Shown piece after piece: positions 12,042 to 24,500 of a DNA stretch of 64,000 nucleotides. The stretch covers positions 31,251,034 through 31,315,033 of the forward strand of contig CM058231.1 of assembly GCA_030180135.1 (NCBI GenBank), given 5' to 3'. The notes under the pieces were generated by a model that searched no databases, had not been told where the DNA came from, and saw nothing but the letters and a program-made list of their open reading frames with translations. The position numbers were made by a program, and so were the translations under genes. Each line of letters opens with the position of its first letter. Positions within the stretch are counted from its first letter, which is position 1. Source of the stretch: Orychophragmus violaceus (Eukaryota > Streptophyta > Magnoliopsida > Brassicales > Brassicaceae).

Positions 12042-13017
12042 TTATGGTTCATCGATGAGGAAATCTGCGACATCCATATGAGTATCCTCATTTATGCCGC
12101 TAGAGGAAGGGCCGGCCTCATCATCGATGAAGTTGGTTTCAACATTATTAACCGCGGCCTTTTGTGATGCTTGATACAGATCGACAAAGTGCTTTGGCGT
12201 GCGGCATATATGTCCCCAATGCCCTTTCATGCCACATCTGTAACAAGCATTATCGGTCGGTTTCTTTATGGCACGTCCACCTTCATTTATCTGAAGATTA
12301 TTATTTCTTCCAGTGTTGAAACCTCTTCTTTGCCCAGGTCCATGATATCGTCCACGACCTCGACCGCGGCCTTTGCCACGTCCATATCTTCGTCCGCGAG
12401 AGTTATCATTATTTCTGGATGCTACAACATTCGCTTCTGGGAATGGAGCTGATCCAGCTGGACGAGTCTGATGGTTTAACATCACGAGTTCATTATTTTG
12501 TTCTGCTACGAGGAGGACTTGCATCAACTCCGAGTACTGGGTGTAATCTTTTGCCCGGTACTGTTGTTGCAGGTTTACATTTCAAGAATGGAATGTGGTG
12601 AGTGTTTTCTCAATCATATCATAATCACTCATCTTTACACCACATAATGCCATCCTGGCTGTAATTCCGAACAAGGCGGAATTATAATCTTCAACATTTT
12701 TGTAATCCATGAATCAGAGGTTCAACCAATCGTATCTGGCTTTTGGTAAGATCACATATTTTTGATGATCGAACCTTTCCTTGAGTGATTGCCAGAGATC
12801 CGATGGGTCCTCCTTCGTGATGTATTCATTTTTCAGATTATCATGGAGGTGATGGCGTAAGAACACCATGGCCTTAGCCTTAGCCTCATCAGCCGTCGTT
12901 TTCGATGGATCAATGGTCTCCAGAAGACCATTTGATTTCAGACGCCATTTTGCATCTGATGCCCATGTCATATAATTTTTTCCAGCAGCATCAAGGGCAA
13001 TGATATCGAGCTTTGCC
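12042..13017 (-). pseudogene. copia gag, frameshifted
   Basis: The first frame starts with the residues AKLDIIALDAAGKNY directly at the LTR edge and runs to about 12714. A shift leads to a second frame (12527-12042). That frame carries an Arg/Gly-rich stretch (RGRRYGRGKGRGRGRGR) and a CCHC zinc knuckle, CYRCGMKGHWGHIC. The initiator codon is missing: the triplet in the usual ATG position reads TTG, formed at the LTR-gag junction. In this family gag forms the virus-like particle and binds element RNA. The break and lost start make this copy a pseudogene. Confidence 0.85.
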
Positions 13018-13121
13018 AAGGTGACTTATTTATAGTCACATTTAACCGACTCTTAACGTCGGTTAATAAAAGATAATAATATAATAATTAGATATTTACA
13101 TATATTATATAATATTCAACA
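13018..13121 (-). repeat. 5' LTR of the same copia element, truncated at its inner end
   Basis: It matches 8117-8220 but stops after CACCTTG. The last ~28 bp of the other LTR (through CAAGAACA) are missing, and gag begins at the next base. The TATA-containing inverted repeat is kept. Confidence 0.8.
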
Positions 13122-13596
13122 AACTCCACATTGTTCACAAATTTTGAATTTGAAGGACTATTAGCAGAAGCCATAAGACTACATACATGTCATGGTCTGT
13201 AGAAACGTTAGTTAATTACCGGACTGGGCTTAGGCTTGGTTTTTGTTTAATGGGTTTATAAAAGGGTTCTTTCTCTTTTGGGTTTAGTGCAAAACTATCA
13301 TTGGGCTTGTAAGGTTTTTTATTCCTATGCTTTTTAAATTTAAATTGAATATCAGAAAGAAAACGACACATTTTTTTTAAGCGATACAATTTTCTTAAGA
13401 CAAATCTACCTTTGATAAAATTTTAATGAAAATTTTTCCTCTTAATTATGTTAAATTCCCTAAAAATTGAGCCTTCTAGGTTATGTTAATTTTCCTAAAA
13501 TCGAGTCCTCTAGGTTATGTTAATTTTCCCTTTAAAAAAATCGTTGTATTAGGGACATAATATCCCACATCGGTAGTTGGAAGAGATCCTTATCAA
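13122..13596. other. intergenic DNA, no gene seen
   Basis: It holds two similar short phrases (TTCTAGGTTATGTTAATTTTCC and TCTAGGTTATGTTAATTTTCC, near 13468 and 13510) as a local duplication. No coding potential was recognised. Confidence 0.5.
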
Positions 13597-13870
13597 TATA
13601 TAAGGTATATGGATCACACCACTTATCAAATTAATAGGGAAGAGGAAGACGAAGACGAAGAAGAAGAAGAAGAAGAGGAAGAAGAAGAGAAGAAGAAGAA
13701 GATGATGATGTTGAAGAAGAAGCAGTGGAAGAAGAAGATGAAGAAGAAGCAACTTAAGGTATATGGATCACTCCACTTATCAATTTAATATGGAAGAGGA
13801 TAAGAAGCAGGAGACAAAGACGAAGAAGCAGCGGAAGAAGAAAAAGAAGAAGAAATAAATCGCTAGCTAA
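13597..13870. repeat. duplicated segment with GAA/GAG-rich purine tract
   Basis: The sequence AAGGTATATGGATCAC(A/T)CCACTTATCAA occurs at about 13597 and again at about 13755. After each copy comes a long purine tract built of GAA, GAG and GAC triplets (13637-13757 and 13793-13860). It may be an expanded microsatellite carried on a short tandem duplication. It encodes only Glu/Lys or Phe/Leu runs and is not taken as a gene. Confidence 0.7.
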
Positions 13871-14033
13871 TTATAATGCTTGCGCGATATAATGATCGGA
13901 GTTTTGGAATTATGATGGTCTACGAAAAACATAAATCACTCTAAAAAGTCAATCAACGGATCTAAATATCATGAATCTAAAATATTTTATAATGAAAATA
14001 AACTTCCAATTTTGTTTACTCTAACAAAATACT

Positions 14034-14065
14034 ATGCCCGCACAGGGTGCAGACAGTCCACCTAC
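14034..14065 (+). other. possible decayed Helitron 3' end
   Basis: ATGCCCGCACAGGGTGCAGAC can form an imperfect GCCCGCAC/GTGCAGAC hairpin and is followed by AGTCCACCTACT. That resembles a Helitron terminus whose final CTAG has become CTAC. A matching 5' end was not located. Confidence 0.3.
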
Positions 14066-14074
14066 TATTTTTAA

Positions 14075-14970
14075 TAGAAATAACCTCCAACTAAAAGATT
14101 TGGATAAAATCACTTCAACTAAAAAATCTAATGTAAAATCTCATCAATTAGTTATTTTTAATGTTTTAACCTCTTGTTCAAATAAAATATACAATTTGAA
14201 TCTAGACTCCAAACACTTTTCATCTAGATTGAAAGTTATAGTTCTCCTTTTAATTTTTTTTACAAGAAAACTCATATCTTAACTACTCAACAATTTAATT
14301 TTGGTTTTAGTATTTATTTAGACATGCCTTTTGATTCTAATTTGGATTCTTATCTTTCACTAGTTACACTTAATTTATTACAAAAAGTTCTAAGAAAAGT
14401 CGCATATGCTCAACAATTCATCTTCTGATTTTAGTATATATTCAGAAATGTCTTTTGGTTCTAATTTCGTTTAAATCTCTCGCTATTTACCATTGATTTG
14501 TTATAGAATATTATCGTTGCTTTTTGTTTGATATAAAAGAACTCTAACTTTTAATTCATAGATTTTTTTGGGTCTTGGTTCAAATTAAAAATTTGTTTTC
14601 TGATATCCGTAAACGCGTAATTTTGATTTAATAATGATCATTTAAGTTAACGACATTGTAAAACGAGAGGTTAAAACATTACATACAATTACTTGAGGAG
14701 GTTTTACATTAGCTTTTTAGTTGAGAGGGTTTTATTCAAACCATCTTTAGTTGAGGGGTATTTTCATGAAAAATATCTATCTTAAATAAAAAATTATGTT
14801 AAAAAAAAAACTACATGTCTTTTTCCTATTTCTAAAACACACCGTTTTGATTTAACGGTATTTTAAATGGAGGAATTAAAAAGTTAATGGATAATTAATT
14901 GAGATATTTTTATATTAGATTTTTAATTAAGGAGATTTTATCCGGACCATCTTTAGTTGATGGTTTTTAT
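14075..14970. mobile_element. foldback/TIR element with about 100-bp arms
   Basis: The left arm 14075-14175 matches the reverse complement of 14664-14760; shared blocks are AACTAAAA, TAATGTAAAA, and AATGTTTTAACCTC. It also matches the reverse complement of a second right arm at 14870-14970, sharing GGATAAAAT and TCTAAT. One left and two right arms suggest a nested or partly duplicated foldback element. The interior is AT-rich and non-coding. No target duplication was resolved. Confidence 0.55.
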
Positions 14971-15277
14971 CACTAAATTCCTTTTTTGTGAATACCGTAT
15001 AATTTCTGAGCATTATACCCATAATTTTCCACAAATCCAATGTCAACTTTTAGATATTCCGGTTTAATAAATATCTCTTCTTACAAAAGAGAGTTTGAAC
15101 CCAGGACACAAGAAAACGATCTCCCTTATGTTACCATTAGGCTACCACATCTTTGGTATATGAATTTAATTTTGCATTGTAGAGATATAAGATGTCAATA
15201 ATAAGACCTCAAAATAAGTAAGATAAACATCTATCGTATATAAGTCAGTAACGATATCGAGCTAGAGAAACTAACTA

Positions 15278-16822
15278 CTTCCTGTGTCTCTTTTATACGA
15301 TATTTTCCCTATTTTATATAATGTTTTTAGTAAACCATGATATTAAGAAAATTTAAATGTTTTTATTTTTAAATAATTTTTATTTAACATTTAATTAAAT
15401 GCATTTTAATTAATAACAAAAACACTGTAGAATATTTACAGTCACAACATCTTAATACATATTTTTTTTTTTAACACTGAAGGATTCATTTCATTCACAG
15501 GGTAGAAACAAGTACAATACAAAGCTTGAAACAAAAGCCGGCGAGTTAAAAAAACTAACTCCCAGAGACTAAAGCCGGCAGACTAATAGAAAGTCCCCAG
15601 AGACAAGAGTCGGCGGATTAAAAGAAATCCTTGAAAGCTATTAACTGAAAAACAAATAAGAAGCCCTATGGCTAGAATTAGAGATCGTAGAACCCTAATG
15701 AGATCAAACATACAAGACACCCGAGTAGCATCCACACCATGAAGCGAGGGAGATAGAAGAGTAACATCAAGGCCGAACTTTATTTGTATCAGACTACCGG
15801 CTCACAGGAGAGTGCTCCAATTCTAGGATTCACGAGAGACAGAATGCAGACCACTCGAGGCAGACAAAGGAAGAACTTTTACCATCCGACAACCGACGAC
15901 CAGATGCGAGAAGAGCCGCAACTCCAAATCCTACTGCTAGAGCCGGAGAACCCTTGCAAAGAGGCAGAAGATACCGAAGACAAAACGCATGAACTAAACC
16001 GAAGCAACCAGAAAATATGATAAGTGCTCACTCAAATCATAGCTTCAACACCACCTGAAGCAAACTAAATCGGACACATACCTGCACACCAGAGCTTTGG
16101 ACTCGAACAACAACCAAGGAGAACCTCATCTAGCTAAAAGAGACCCAAAGGACCGCAACCAAATAAATCAGACAACCCGGGCAGAACAACCCGTCGAAGA
16201 AACCGACGAGACAAGGAACACGGACCAAATCACAGAGGCAAGAGAACAAGATCTCGATCAGTTCCACAACAACTAACGAACAGCCAAGGGCCAACAACAA
16301 AAGCCGATAACAAACCAAACTATTCATAAACCAGTCTAAACCACCAACCCAAACCCCAGAAATCTCAGATCGAGACAACGGAGGAGATAGATCTGCCAAA
16401 AACCATCCTCATCTGAAAATCACCATCAGCGGCTGAGGCAAGCAAGTAAATGGCGGCAAACACAGAACCTACGCCGTGGTTATATCGAACCTTTTCACCA
16501 TCAAAGCCAGAGGAGAAGCGGAGGAGCACCAAACCCGAGACAAGGGAAAGGAGAGGCGGAGACAGGACGCCGCACAGAAAAAGACGGAGGTGACCCCTCC
16601 CCGGCACCGGCGAGGAGCGCCGATCAACCGGGGAGGCAGCATTACGGCGGATCTGAGCTTCTGATGCGGCTTCAAAAATTTTGCATGGGAGCTTCTGCGA
16701 TACTCTTGACTAGCGGGGGATTTTACATCTTAATACATATAAATTTGTATAAAAAATTGGAAACAATCAAATAAAATGGAACAAAAAAACTTATAAAACG
16801 TTTTGTATATAGAGATATGAAG
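15278..16822. mobile_element. Stowaway-like MITE, split by a retroposon
   Basis: The left end CTTCCTGTGTCTC (15278 on) and the reverse complement of the right end, CTTCATATCTC (to 16822), form imperfect terminal inverted repeats. TA lies immediately outside both ends, the Stowaway target duplication. Without the inserted retroposon (15463-16740 including one target copy) the element would be about 270 bp. Confidence 0.55.
15463..16724 (-). mobile_element. polyadenylated non-autonomous retroposon (Sadhu- or LINE-like) with perfect target duplication
   Basis: The 16-bp sequence ACATCTTAATACATAT flanks it exactly at 15447-15462 and 16725-16740. On the minus strand it starts AAATCCCCCGCTAGTCAAG and ends in a run of A (T run at 15461-15472 in plus), as made by LINE-type target-primed reverse transcription. 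It is about 1.26 kb. Its 5' half is C/G-rich, unlike the neighbourhood, and encodes no reverse transcriptase. It fits Sadhu elements or an internally deleted LINE. Short frames inside (for example 16469-16675 minus) are not credible genes. Confidence 0.8.
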
Positions 16823-16824
16823 TA

Positions 16825-18969
16825 AAAATACTATATAGTAACTTTTAACTTGACTAAAATGACATAAATTTCTGTAGAAATATTGAAAATTAATCTATTA
16901 GAGGATATACACGTAAACATATTCATGGTTTGTTTCTCGTAAAATCAAAAAATATCGCAGCCCCACCGTAATCAAACACGCTCCTATATAAATACATTTT
17001 AACTAACTTATAATATTATTACAAAATTGTACCAAATCAGACCAAAATGTATTAGTGGTCCACATCTAATAAGATATTGTGCCACTCAATTGAAGTGTTG
17101 TCGGAGACAATGTTGACTTTCAACATCTTTACATCTGCTAATGATTTTGGGACACCTTCTATTTTCTCGTAGCCCAGACAAAAAACTGTACCTGCTTAGC
17201 TAATCAATTTTTCCACGCCAATTTTGGTTTAAATCCACATTATTAACCATCTAACTAAACTGCAAAAAATAAAGATACATCAACACAACAGTATACGCAA
17301 CAACCATTTTCTTCTTCCTCCCTCTTCATTTCTATCACCAACCAACATTAAACTTTAAGTTTCAATTCTCCATAATTTTCAATCAACATTGGGCCACACC
17401 CACTAAAACATTTATTCTTCCGCCCTCTTCATTCCACGCGCTAGCTACTGTTAAATCATATGTTTCAATCCTCTAAGGTACTGATTCCACATATTATGTT
17501 TCAGTTCTAATTATTATACTTGAATTCTACTACCTACTACACCAAATTCCCACTCCAGTCGTTTTAAAAATTACAAAATTGAATATGAAAACACAAACAT
17601 GACACTTCAACACACATGAGTTTCACAACACGCCAACACCATTTCTCACAAAGAACCTAATTTCCAATTTGAACTAGAAAGCACAAACGAAAATCACAAA
17701 TTAACTCCCAAAAAACTTGCCGGTGGCAAAAGATAAAAAGACACGAATAAAATTTTGACAACATAAATTTTGTATGTTTTTGTATAGGCAATATCTACAG
17801 AAGAAAGAATGAGGGATATTTGTGGGCATAAGACAAGTCAATTATGCATGTGTGTCAATTACACAAGATCTTTAATGACCAATTATTATTTCATAGAATC
17901 AAAACAATGATTTTCACCTTTCAACTATGACGAGATTTAACTGTTTGATTGTTTAAAAAAATGAACTTCAAGATTATAGGGATCATGAGGATTTAATCAA
18001 ATACGAAACATGAAGAATGAGAAGGAGAAATAATCAGACAAAAAGAAGCAATAAAAACTTGGAATAGAAAATGTCTTACGATTTTGAAAAACTGAACAAT
18101 GAATAACACATAAATTGGATAACAAAGAAGAATGAGAGAGAACATTACGATAAAATTGGAATCAAACAAAAACACCAAATCTTGGCCCATAAAATAAAAA
18201 TACATTAAATTGTTTAAGCCATAAAGAAAAAATGTCCAACAGAAAACATTTAAAATATGCAAATGTACTTTAGTTAATGAAACATAACTAAATATTTGCC
18301 TAAAATAAGAAAACCAAAACAACAATGAACTCGGTGCGTGCACGGAGGTGAAACCCCTTAATTATGATAATTTAGTTAAAATATAGGAAATTGATATGCA
18401 TGCATAATAAGAATGAATTTTTAAATCGAGTTTACATCCGCATATCTAAAGAGATCCAATGTCTAAAATATATCATGTAATCTATTCAATATTGTTGATT
18501 GTCTAAAATAATTTTTTATATTAATAAAATTACAATTTAATAAAAATTGTGTCGGTCCAAATATATAAGGAATTTAAAAAATACTAAAATTGTTATTTAT
18601 GATGTAAATTTTTTTTTACTGTAACACTTTGAATTATATAATCATAATGTAAAATGAAACTTATTTTATCAAAAAACAAAAATTAGAAAACATCAATGTA
18701 AATACATTATTCATGAAAATAGCCATTCTTATTTTATTTCATACAAAATCATTCATGAATTTCAAATAATCAAAGTGTTCCAGTCTTATTGTATTATATA
18801 GATATCATTGACAATCTATTTAATTTTTCATGAGGCATAATCAAACATATATAAATATTTTTTTTTAAACTTCAACTTTGGAAATTTTATTTCTGTGAAA
18901 TTAGCTAAAATTAGAATTGTGAGGAAAATACGATAAATAATATATGTGTTTAGATAACAACCTTTTGTT
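16825..18969. other. AT-rich intergenic DNA, no gene seen
   Basis: A TATA-like CTATATAAATA occurs near 16983, but no downstream coding frame was recognised. The hydrophobic frame at 17993-18343 (minus) is low-complexity Phe/Leu sequence from AT-rich DNA and is not supported as a gene. Confidence 0.5.
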
Positions 18970-18984
18970 CCCCCCCCCCCCCCC
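18970..18984. repeat. poly(C) tract of 15
   Basis: Fifteen consecutive C residues, striking in an otherwise AT-rich segment. Such runs are also prone to sequencing length error. Confidence 0.85.
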
Positions 18985-18999
18985 AGAAATTCCAACATC

Positions 19000-21540
19000 T
19001 CTACCGAATTTATAATTTATATTGGCAAAATTTCTCTTAGATATTGAATTTTCATAAATATATGTTTTCCATCTATATCTTAATACCCACCATGCTTTAG
19101 AGAAGTTTTAAACTTGATACAAGATGTCATCAACTCATTATCTTTTATTGAGTTAAGTTTTTTTTTTCAAACCAAAAAAATCTATTTTTCTTATAATGCT
19201 GAAATAACTTGAATCTAACCTCAAGAGACATTATAACTTGATCCATTGGGTTGATGAAATAACAATCTTAAATTTTACATCTACATTTAAAGTGTTACTT
19301 TCATCAGTTTTCTCAGCATCTTTACCATAGTGCTTTTTATCAAGTGTTATAGTTTTGTAGAAAATGTTAGTTCAATTTTTATATCACTGAAAATTTGCAT
19401 TACTTCAACTTTTAATTTCTTAAAATATGTTACTCTATAACTTTTCAAATAATCAACAAGCTCTCCTTATTAAAAATAGTAGCATCAACATCCATATACT
19501 CTGGAAGTAATGCTTACTGTATTATAAATCCTACAAAATTATCATTTTTTGGTATCCTTTAATTTCATGTGTTTTACTTACTGCAAAGTCTCAACATCAC
19601 TATAATTTTTATAATTACCATAGTTTTCTGCTAAGTAAGATATAACATCTTGTATCTTTTAAATTGAAATCTTATTGGATTAACACTATCAATGCAAATT
19701 TTCGAATGAGTTGTGATAATGATTTAAGTGTATTACATATCATTATTCTCTAGACTTTCCAATTGTTGGTTGAAAATGAAAATAAACAGTATATATGTTC
19801 CACAATGCCAAAAATGAAATAGCTTTCTTGGATGAAGAAGCCATGTTACAAAGAGAAATATTGAGACCATGATATAATGTAAATTCAGTTGAGTTTTAAT
19901 CAATAAATCGTTTTTGAACACTTTCATGTTTCTTTTCATATTTTGCATATAGTCATAACCTTTTATTCTAACATGCAATGATCAATTTAATCAAGATCAG
20001 CCAATGACTCTTGAAGATGTTAAAAAATTCTTCTTCTCTTGTCTTTGATTTCCAAGAATTTTCACAGAACTCGTCAAACTTCGATGAATTTATAGAAACC
20101 TCTACACAAAAAAATTAGAAGAGTTATATGATCTTTACGACTAACAGCTTGAATATAATCCAAAATGATTGAAAAAACTTCGCATCTTGACTCTTCTTCA
20201 AGATTACCATCTTATTTTCATTAGTAATCAATTCTATCAACTCATTACAAATCTTTTGACTAAACTAATGGTAGTGAGCTTCATCATTTTCAGTTCTTCT
20301 AAAGTGTTATTCATTTCTTCATTAAAGCCTTATATCATCATACGAAATACAAAAAAATTTCAACTACTTTGATCACTAGTATTCTCATTTTGTTTTACGA
20401 AATGCTTAGTTTCTCTTCTAAAAATTTACCACTGAAATTATCCTCAACATCACTTCACTCAAATGTTATCTCCTTGTTAACTGCCTCAAGCAAATGTTTA
20501 TCAATTGTTTCACTCTTTTCTATCTCTTTTATAACTCAATCCAATGACTCAAAAAAGGAATATTATTAAAATAGTTTCATATATTTTAAGTCTATTCAAA
20601 ACATTTCTCCATTCATCATATCCAGTAGTTACCAAAACATGAAGATTTGTATCCTGAGTAAATCATTTACAAAAAAACAAAATATTTTATCTTTAGCTTT
20701 GGACCAGCCAACCATATTATCTCTTGTTTCTATACTTACTCATTTTTGGTATGATATGAGTAAGTAAAACAACTATTAATATCATATTTTGAAAATAGAT
20801 AATCAGTCGCAGGTCTTGAGAGTGGACATTTCTCAACAAAATAATATTTCATTCTCTGTTCAGTTTTTCCACAATTTTAATATCATCCATATCCACATAT
20901 CTTGAAGACTCCTAATATCATTAAATTTTTCATAGTCTTCCTTATTTTGATTCTTAAACTATTCTTCGTTCTTGTTCATACAACATGCATTATCCCGAAC
21001 AATTTCTTCATCACTTTTTTATATGTATCTTCTTGATTAACAATCTTTTAATATTCATGGTTCATCACAACTCCAATAGTTTCAACTGTTTAAAAAGTTT
21101 TAGTTCTCATGACATACTTGAACATATCACTGGTTTGAGATTTTATTAGTTCGTCATGTATATTATTTGTCTTTTAGTTTTCATATCTGCTTAGTATATT
21201 ATTTATTCTATTTTCCGATAATACTCTACAAATAAAAATAGAAAAGAAAAAACATAAGTTGCATATGATAAAAACAACAATAATTTAATCTAATTACATT
21301 AAAATCAATTTCATCTTATACACTTTCAATGAATTTTTAAGTTTACAAATATGTGAGAGTTTCATAGAGCATTAGAACCCAACTGATAATAATTCCACAT
21401 TTCATCAGAAATAAGAAGTTTTCAATAAAAATCTGAAAACTTACAAAAATAAAAAGAAAACGTAGAGATGAAGGAGAATAATATGTACATGGGAGGAATT
21501 CAAAACAACAGAGATCGATCAACAATGGAAGAAACAGTTA
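19000..21540 (-). pseudogene. heavily decayed coding-like region, unrecognised
   Basis: Read on the minus strand, stretches translate into Glu/Lys-rich, coiled-coil-like sequence broken every 20-50 residues by stops or shifts. Examples are KEIEKSETIDKHLLEAVNK near 20500, LEEKLSIS near 20410 and EEMNNTLEELKMMKLTT near 20300. Similar fragments extend up to about 21100 (NKEDYEKFNDIRSLQDM near 20930). The amino-acid texture is more protein-like than the flanking AT-rich DNA. I do not recognise the family. It could be a dead transposon ORF or a dead host gene. The polarity is inferred only from where the readable pieces lie. Confidence 0.35.
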
Positions 21541-24500
21541 TTTCACTCGGAAATCGTGGTCAACGCAAAAATAACTAAAGACGAATATACATTCCTGAAA
21601 AAATGAATCGCCTATCGATAAAGAACACAAAATAATTAAATTTAATTAAATTATTTATATATAATAAAAGAAAATTAAGGTTGTTAAAAATTGAATCAAA
21701 ATCGATCAAATCTTTCTGAATCAACCAAACCCGTTAAATTATTATCAAAAAGGTAAAAAGGAATAAATGTATGGTTCAAACCCGTCATTTACAGGACATG
21801 TTTACAAATTTTCAAACCACTATACCAAAATATATATAATTACGATTGATACCCCTAAATGTTTTATAAATATACACCTAAAATACTTACTTCACAGGCT
21901 TTGTCTTGTCCTTTAATAACATGCGATAAATTGTATTGACTCGTTTTGATATTCTAATTTAACGGATTACAATACAAGTAAATAAACATTCTATTCATTT
22001 TTTCCTCGTTAAGCAAAAATAACGTCATTATAGCTTATAATCTTTTTTACTTTGTTAGATTTTCACGAGTCTGACAGACATAACAATAGTTTGACCACAC
22101 ACGAGCTTTGGTTTCAAATTGAATTTAGAACATCTTTAATTCATAGCCATTGAATTTAAAACATGATTGATATTTATTTTGGAGTTCTTTATCAATGAAA
22201 CAATCTATCTCTGGTTTACTTTTGTATATGTTCCTTGTAAGGGTAGTGACATTGTCTTTTTATCTGCATATTTTTTTAATGCGTCTTATTTTAGCATACT
22301 ACATTATCGATTCATTTTGTTTTTGAGAAGTTAAACCATTTTTCAGGTAATAATCTTGTTTATGTTTTCTTAGTTTCAGTTTGTATTTCAACTTTTTGGT
22401 TATTGAATTCTCACACTTTTTGTTTTTTCATTTATTTATTTTTTGGCTACATTGCTCTAGTTGACAAAGAAAAAATTCTACTTTTTTTTTGTATTTTATT
22501 TTATATTGCTAATGTTTTTTGGCTCATATTTTACTTTTATTTTTCTTATTGTTTTTAGTTTTTTATTTTATTTTTAATCTTTATCCTATCTTAATAATTA
22601 TAATGTCTAGATAAAATTATATATATAATAAAATATACCAAAATTAATTACATATTTATTTAATATTAATATAATATAAACTTATAGCCGTTTGTTTAAG
22701 CACAAGTTTGACCATGTTATCCAATCATTTTCTATAAAACAATTGTATCATATTTGAATCATCATGTGTCGATTCTAAATACATGTATTTACAACCTAGT
22801 AACTTCATCATATTATGTGTTTCGCTAAGTTGGTGAAAATTTGTGTTGGCAAATATCCAGTTAATATACTGATATTAGTCCATAATCATTTATTAAAGAA
22901 ATATTATTAATTTTATGTTGTAGAATATGTGGATTAAATTTTTTAATGAAAACAAAATTTGCGAAAACAACTAAATATTTGTTATTGATTTGTATAAAAA
23001 TATCAAAGATTATAGAACTTATATTGCATATTATGTATTTCTTTACGGAACCTAATTAACATTATTGTTATTAGCATATAGCGTAAACATAAATATCATA
23101 TATATTTATTGTTTTTACCTAATCAAATAGATATATTATACAAAATATTATAGGAAAATATTTTTTTGTCAACATATTGAAAAATATTTATGTATCACAT
23201 ATATGAAGTTTGTTTTACTTCATATTAAAATATACTTATATGTTTGTGTTTAGTATACATATGATTAATTCAAAATCACTTAAATAAGAGATTCTTTAAA
23301 TGTACAAAGAGACTATTTAATTCGCATTTCTAAGATTTTATCTTCAGTTACGTCTTTTATGAATTATTCTCCTCCTATTTAGACAACCAATTAAAGATTT
23401 ATTTTTAAATGAATGTGAGTTGTACAAAAAATCCAATGTTGTTAGAATTAAAAATATAAATTTGAAATTAGTTTTGAAAATGGCATTAAAATATAAAGCA
23501 AATTATTGAAACAATTATTAACTCAAAAATGATGTTTTAGCAAAATACCTGGAGTATATTTTTATAACTATAATCATATTAAACTCAATTATTCTTCAAA
23601 TTTATTTGTAAGTTTCACTATTAAATTGTTCAAAATAATCATGTCTATCCCATTTATGTAAATAATTGAATATTTGCATTTTCTTACTTTCTTTATTCAC
23701 GAAACAATTTCTCATTTCATTCATTTGTTGATCATTAGCAGACAAATTGCAATTGTAACTAGGGATAGTATTGCTAATTTTTTTTTTTTAAATTAAGTTT
23801 TGTTGGGCTATCAGAATTGATATTATTGCAAATACAATGTTTACACATCATGTTCTAATGAAACCATAAATCATTTTATCAATATAGGCATTGAAAAACA
23901 GATGCATAGTCTTTTATATGACATCTTTTAGAATAATTAACAAAACATATAATAAAAATGTTTAGTTATTCAAGTTATAAAATATGGTTTTTAATATTTA
24001 TGTTTTTTGGATTTCTTTAGTTCTCATATAATCTTCCTCTCAATATACAATAGTTAAATTTTTAGTATTTTTATATTATAGATATTACATTTTATTATAT
24101 AAATATATAAATATCTAAGAATATAACTAAATAATAAATAACTATGTTTTGCCTAGGCCTCAATTAGGTAGTTTAAGTGTTTTCTCCCTACCAAACCTCT
24201 AGTTGCACATAATATTTTTTTGTAAATTATTTTCAAAGTGTAAATTAGTTTATAACAAATGTTCCACTCACATGATACAAATTTCATTGTAATTCGTTTT
24301 AACAATTTAAGTAAGTTACATGTAGTAAATTTTGGTGAATTTAATTTTTGTAGATTAAATCCTAATGCGTCTTGATTGATGAGTATGACATAAAGTATAC
24401 ATTCTTGATATGCATGCATTTCAATAATAAAATATGATATATAAACTTACTCGATGAATTCTCTACATGTTAACTAATCCATATTATATGCATCATCATG

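Larger units (their letters stand above)
8089..13121 (-). mobile_element. Ty1/copia retrotransposon, frameshifted and 5'-deleted
   Basis: Two LTR copies (8089-8220 and 13018-13121) flank gag, protease, integrase, reverse transcriptase and RNase H in copia order on the minus strand. Several frameshifts and stops break the polyprotein. The right-hand (5') LTR lacks its last ~28 bp, and the primer-binding site and leader are gone. Gag follows the LTR immediately, so the copy cannot replicate alone. No matching 5-bp target duplication was found; the left flank is now a Helitron. Confidence 0.88.

Noticed and set aside
13549..13752. Leu/Phe-rich minus-strand frame and Glu/Lys-rich plus-strand reading
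   Set aside because: They are by-products of the GAA-rich purine tract; no start context or conserved sequence.
14034..14282. 82-codon plus-strand frame starting MPAQGADSPP
   Set aside because: It begins in a Helitron-terminus-like hairpin and runs through a foldback arm; no protein similarity recognised.
16130..16675. Overlapping open frames on both strands
   Set aside because: They lie in the GC-rich 5' half of a non-coding retroposon and show no conserved motifs.
18310..18360. GC hairpin (CGGTGCGTGCACGG) followed by CCCTTAAT, resembling a Helitron 3' end
   Set aside because: The terminal CTRR is absent and no matching 5' end was found.
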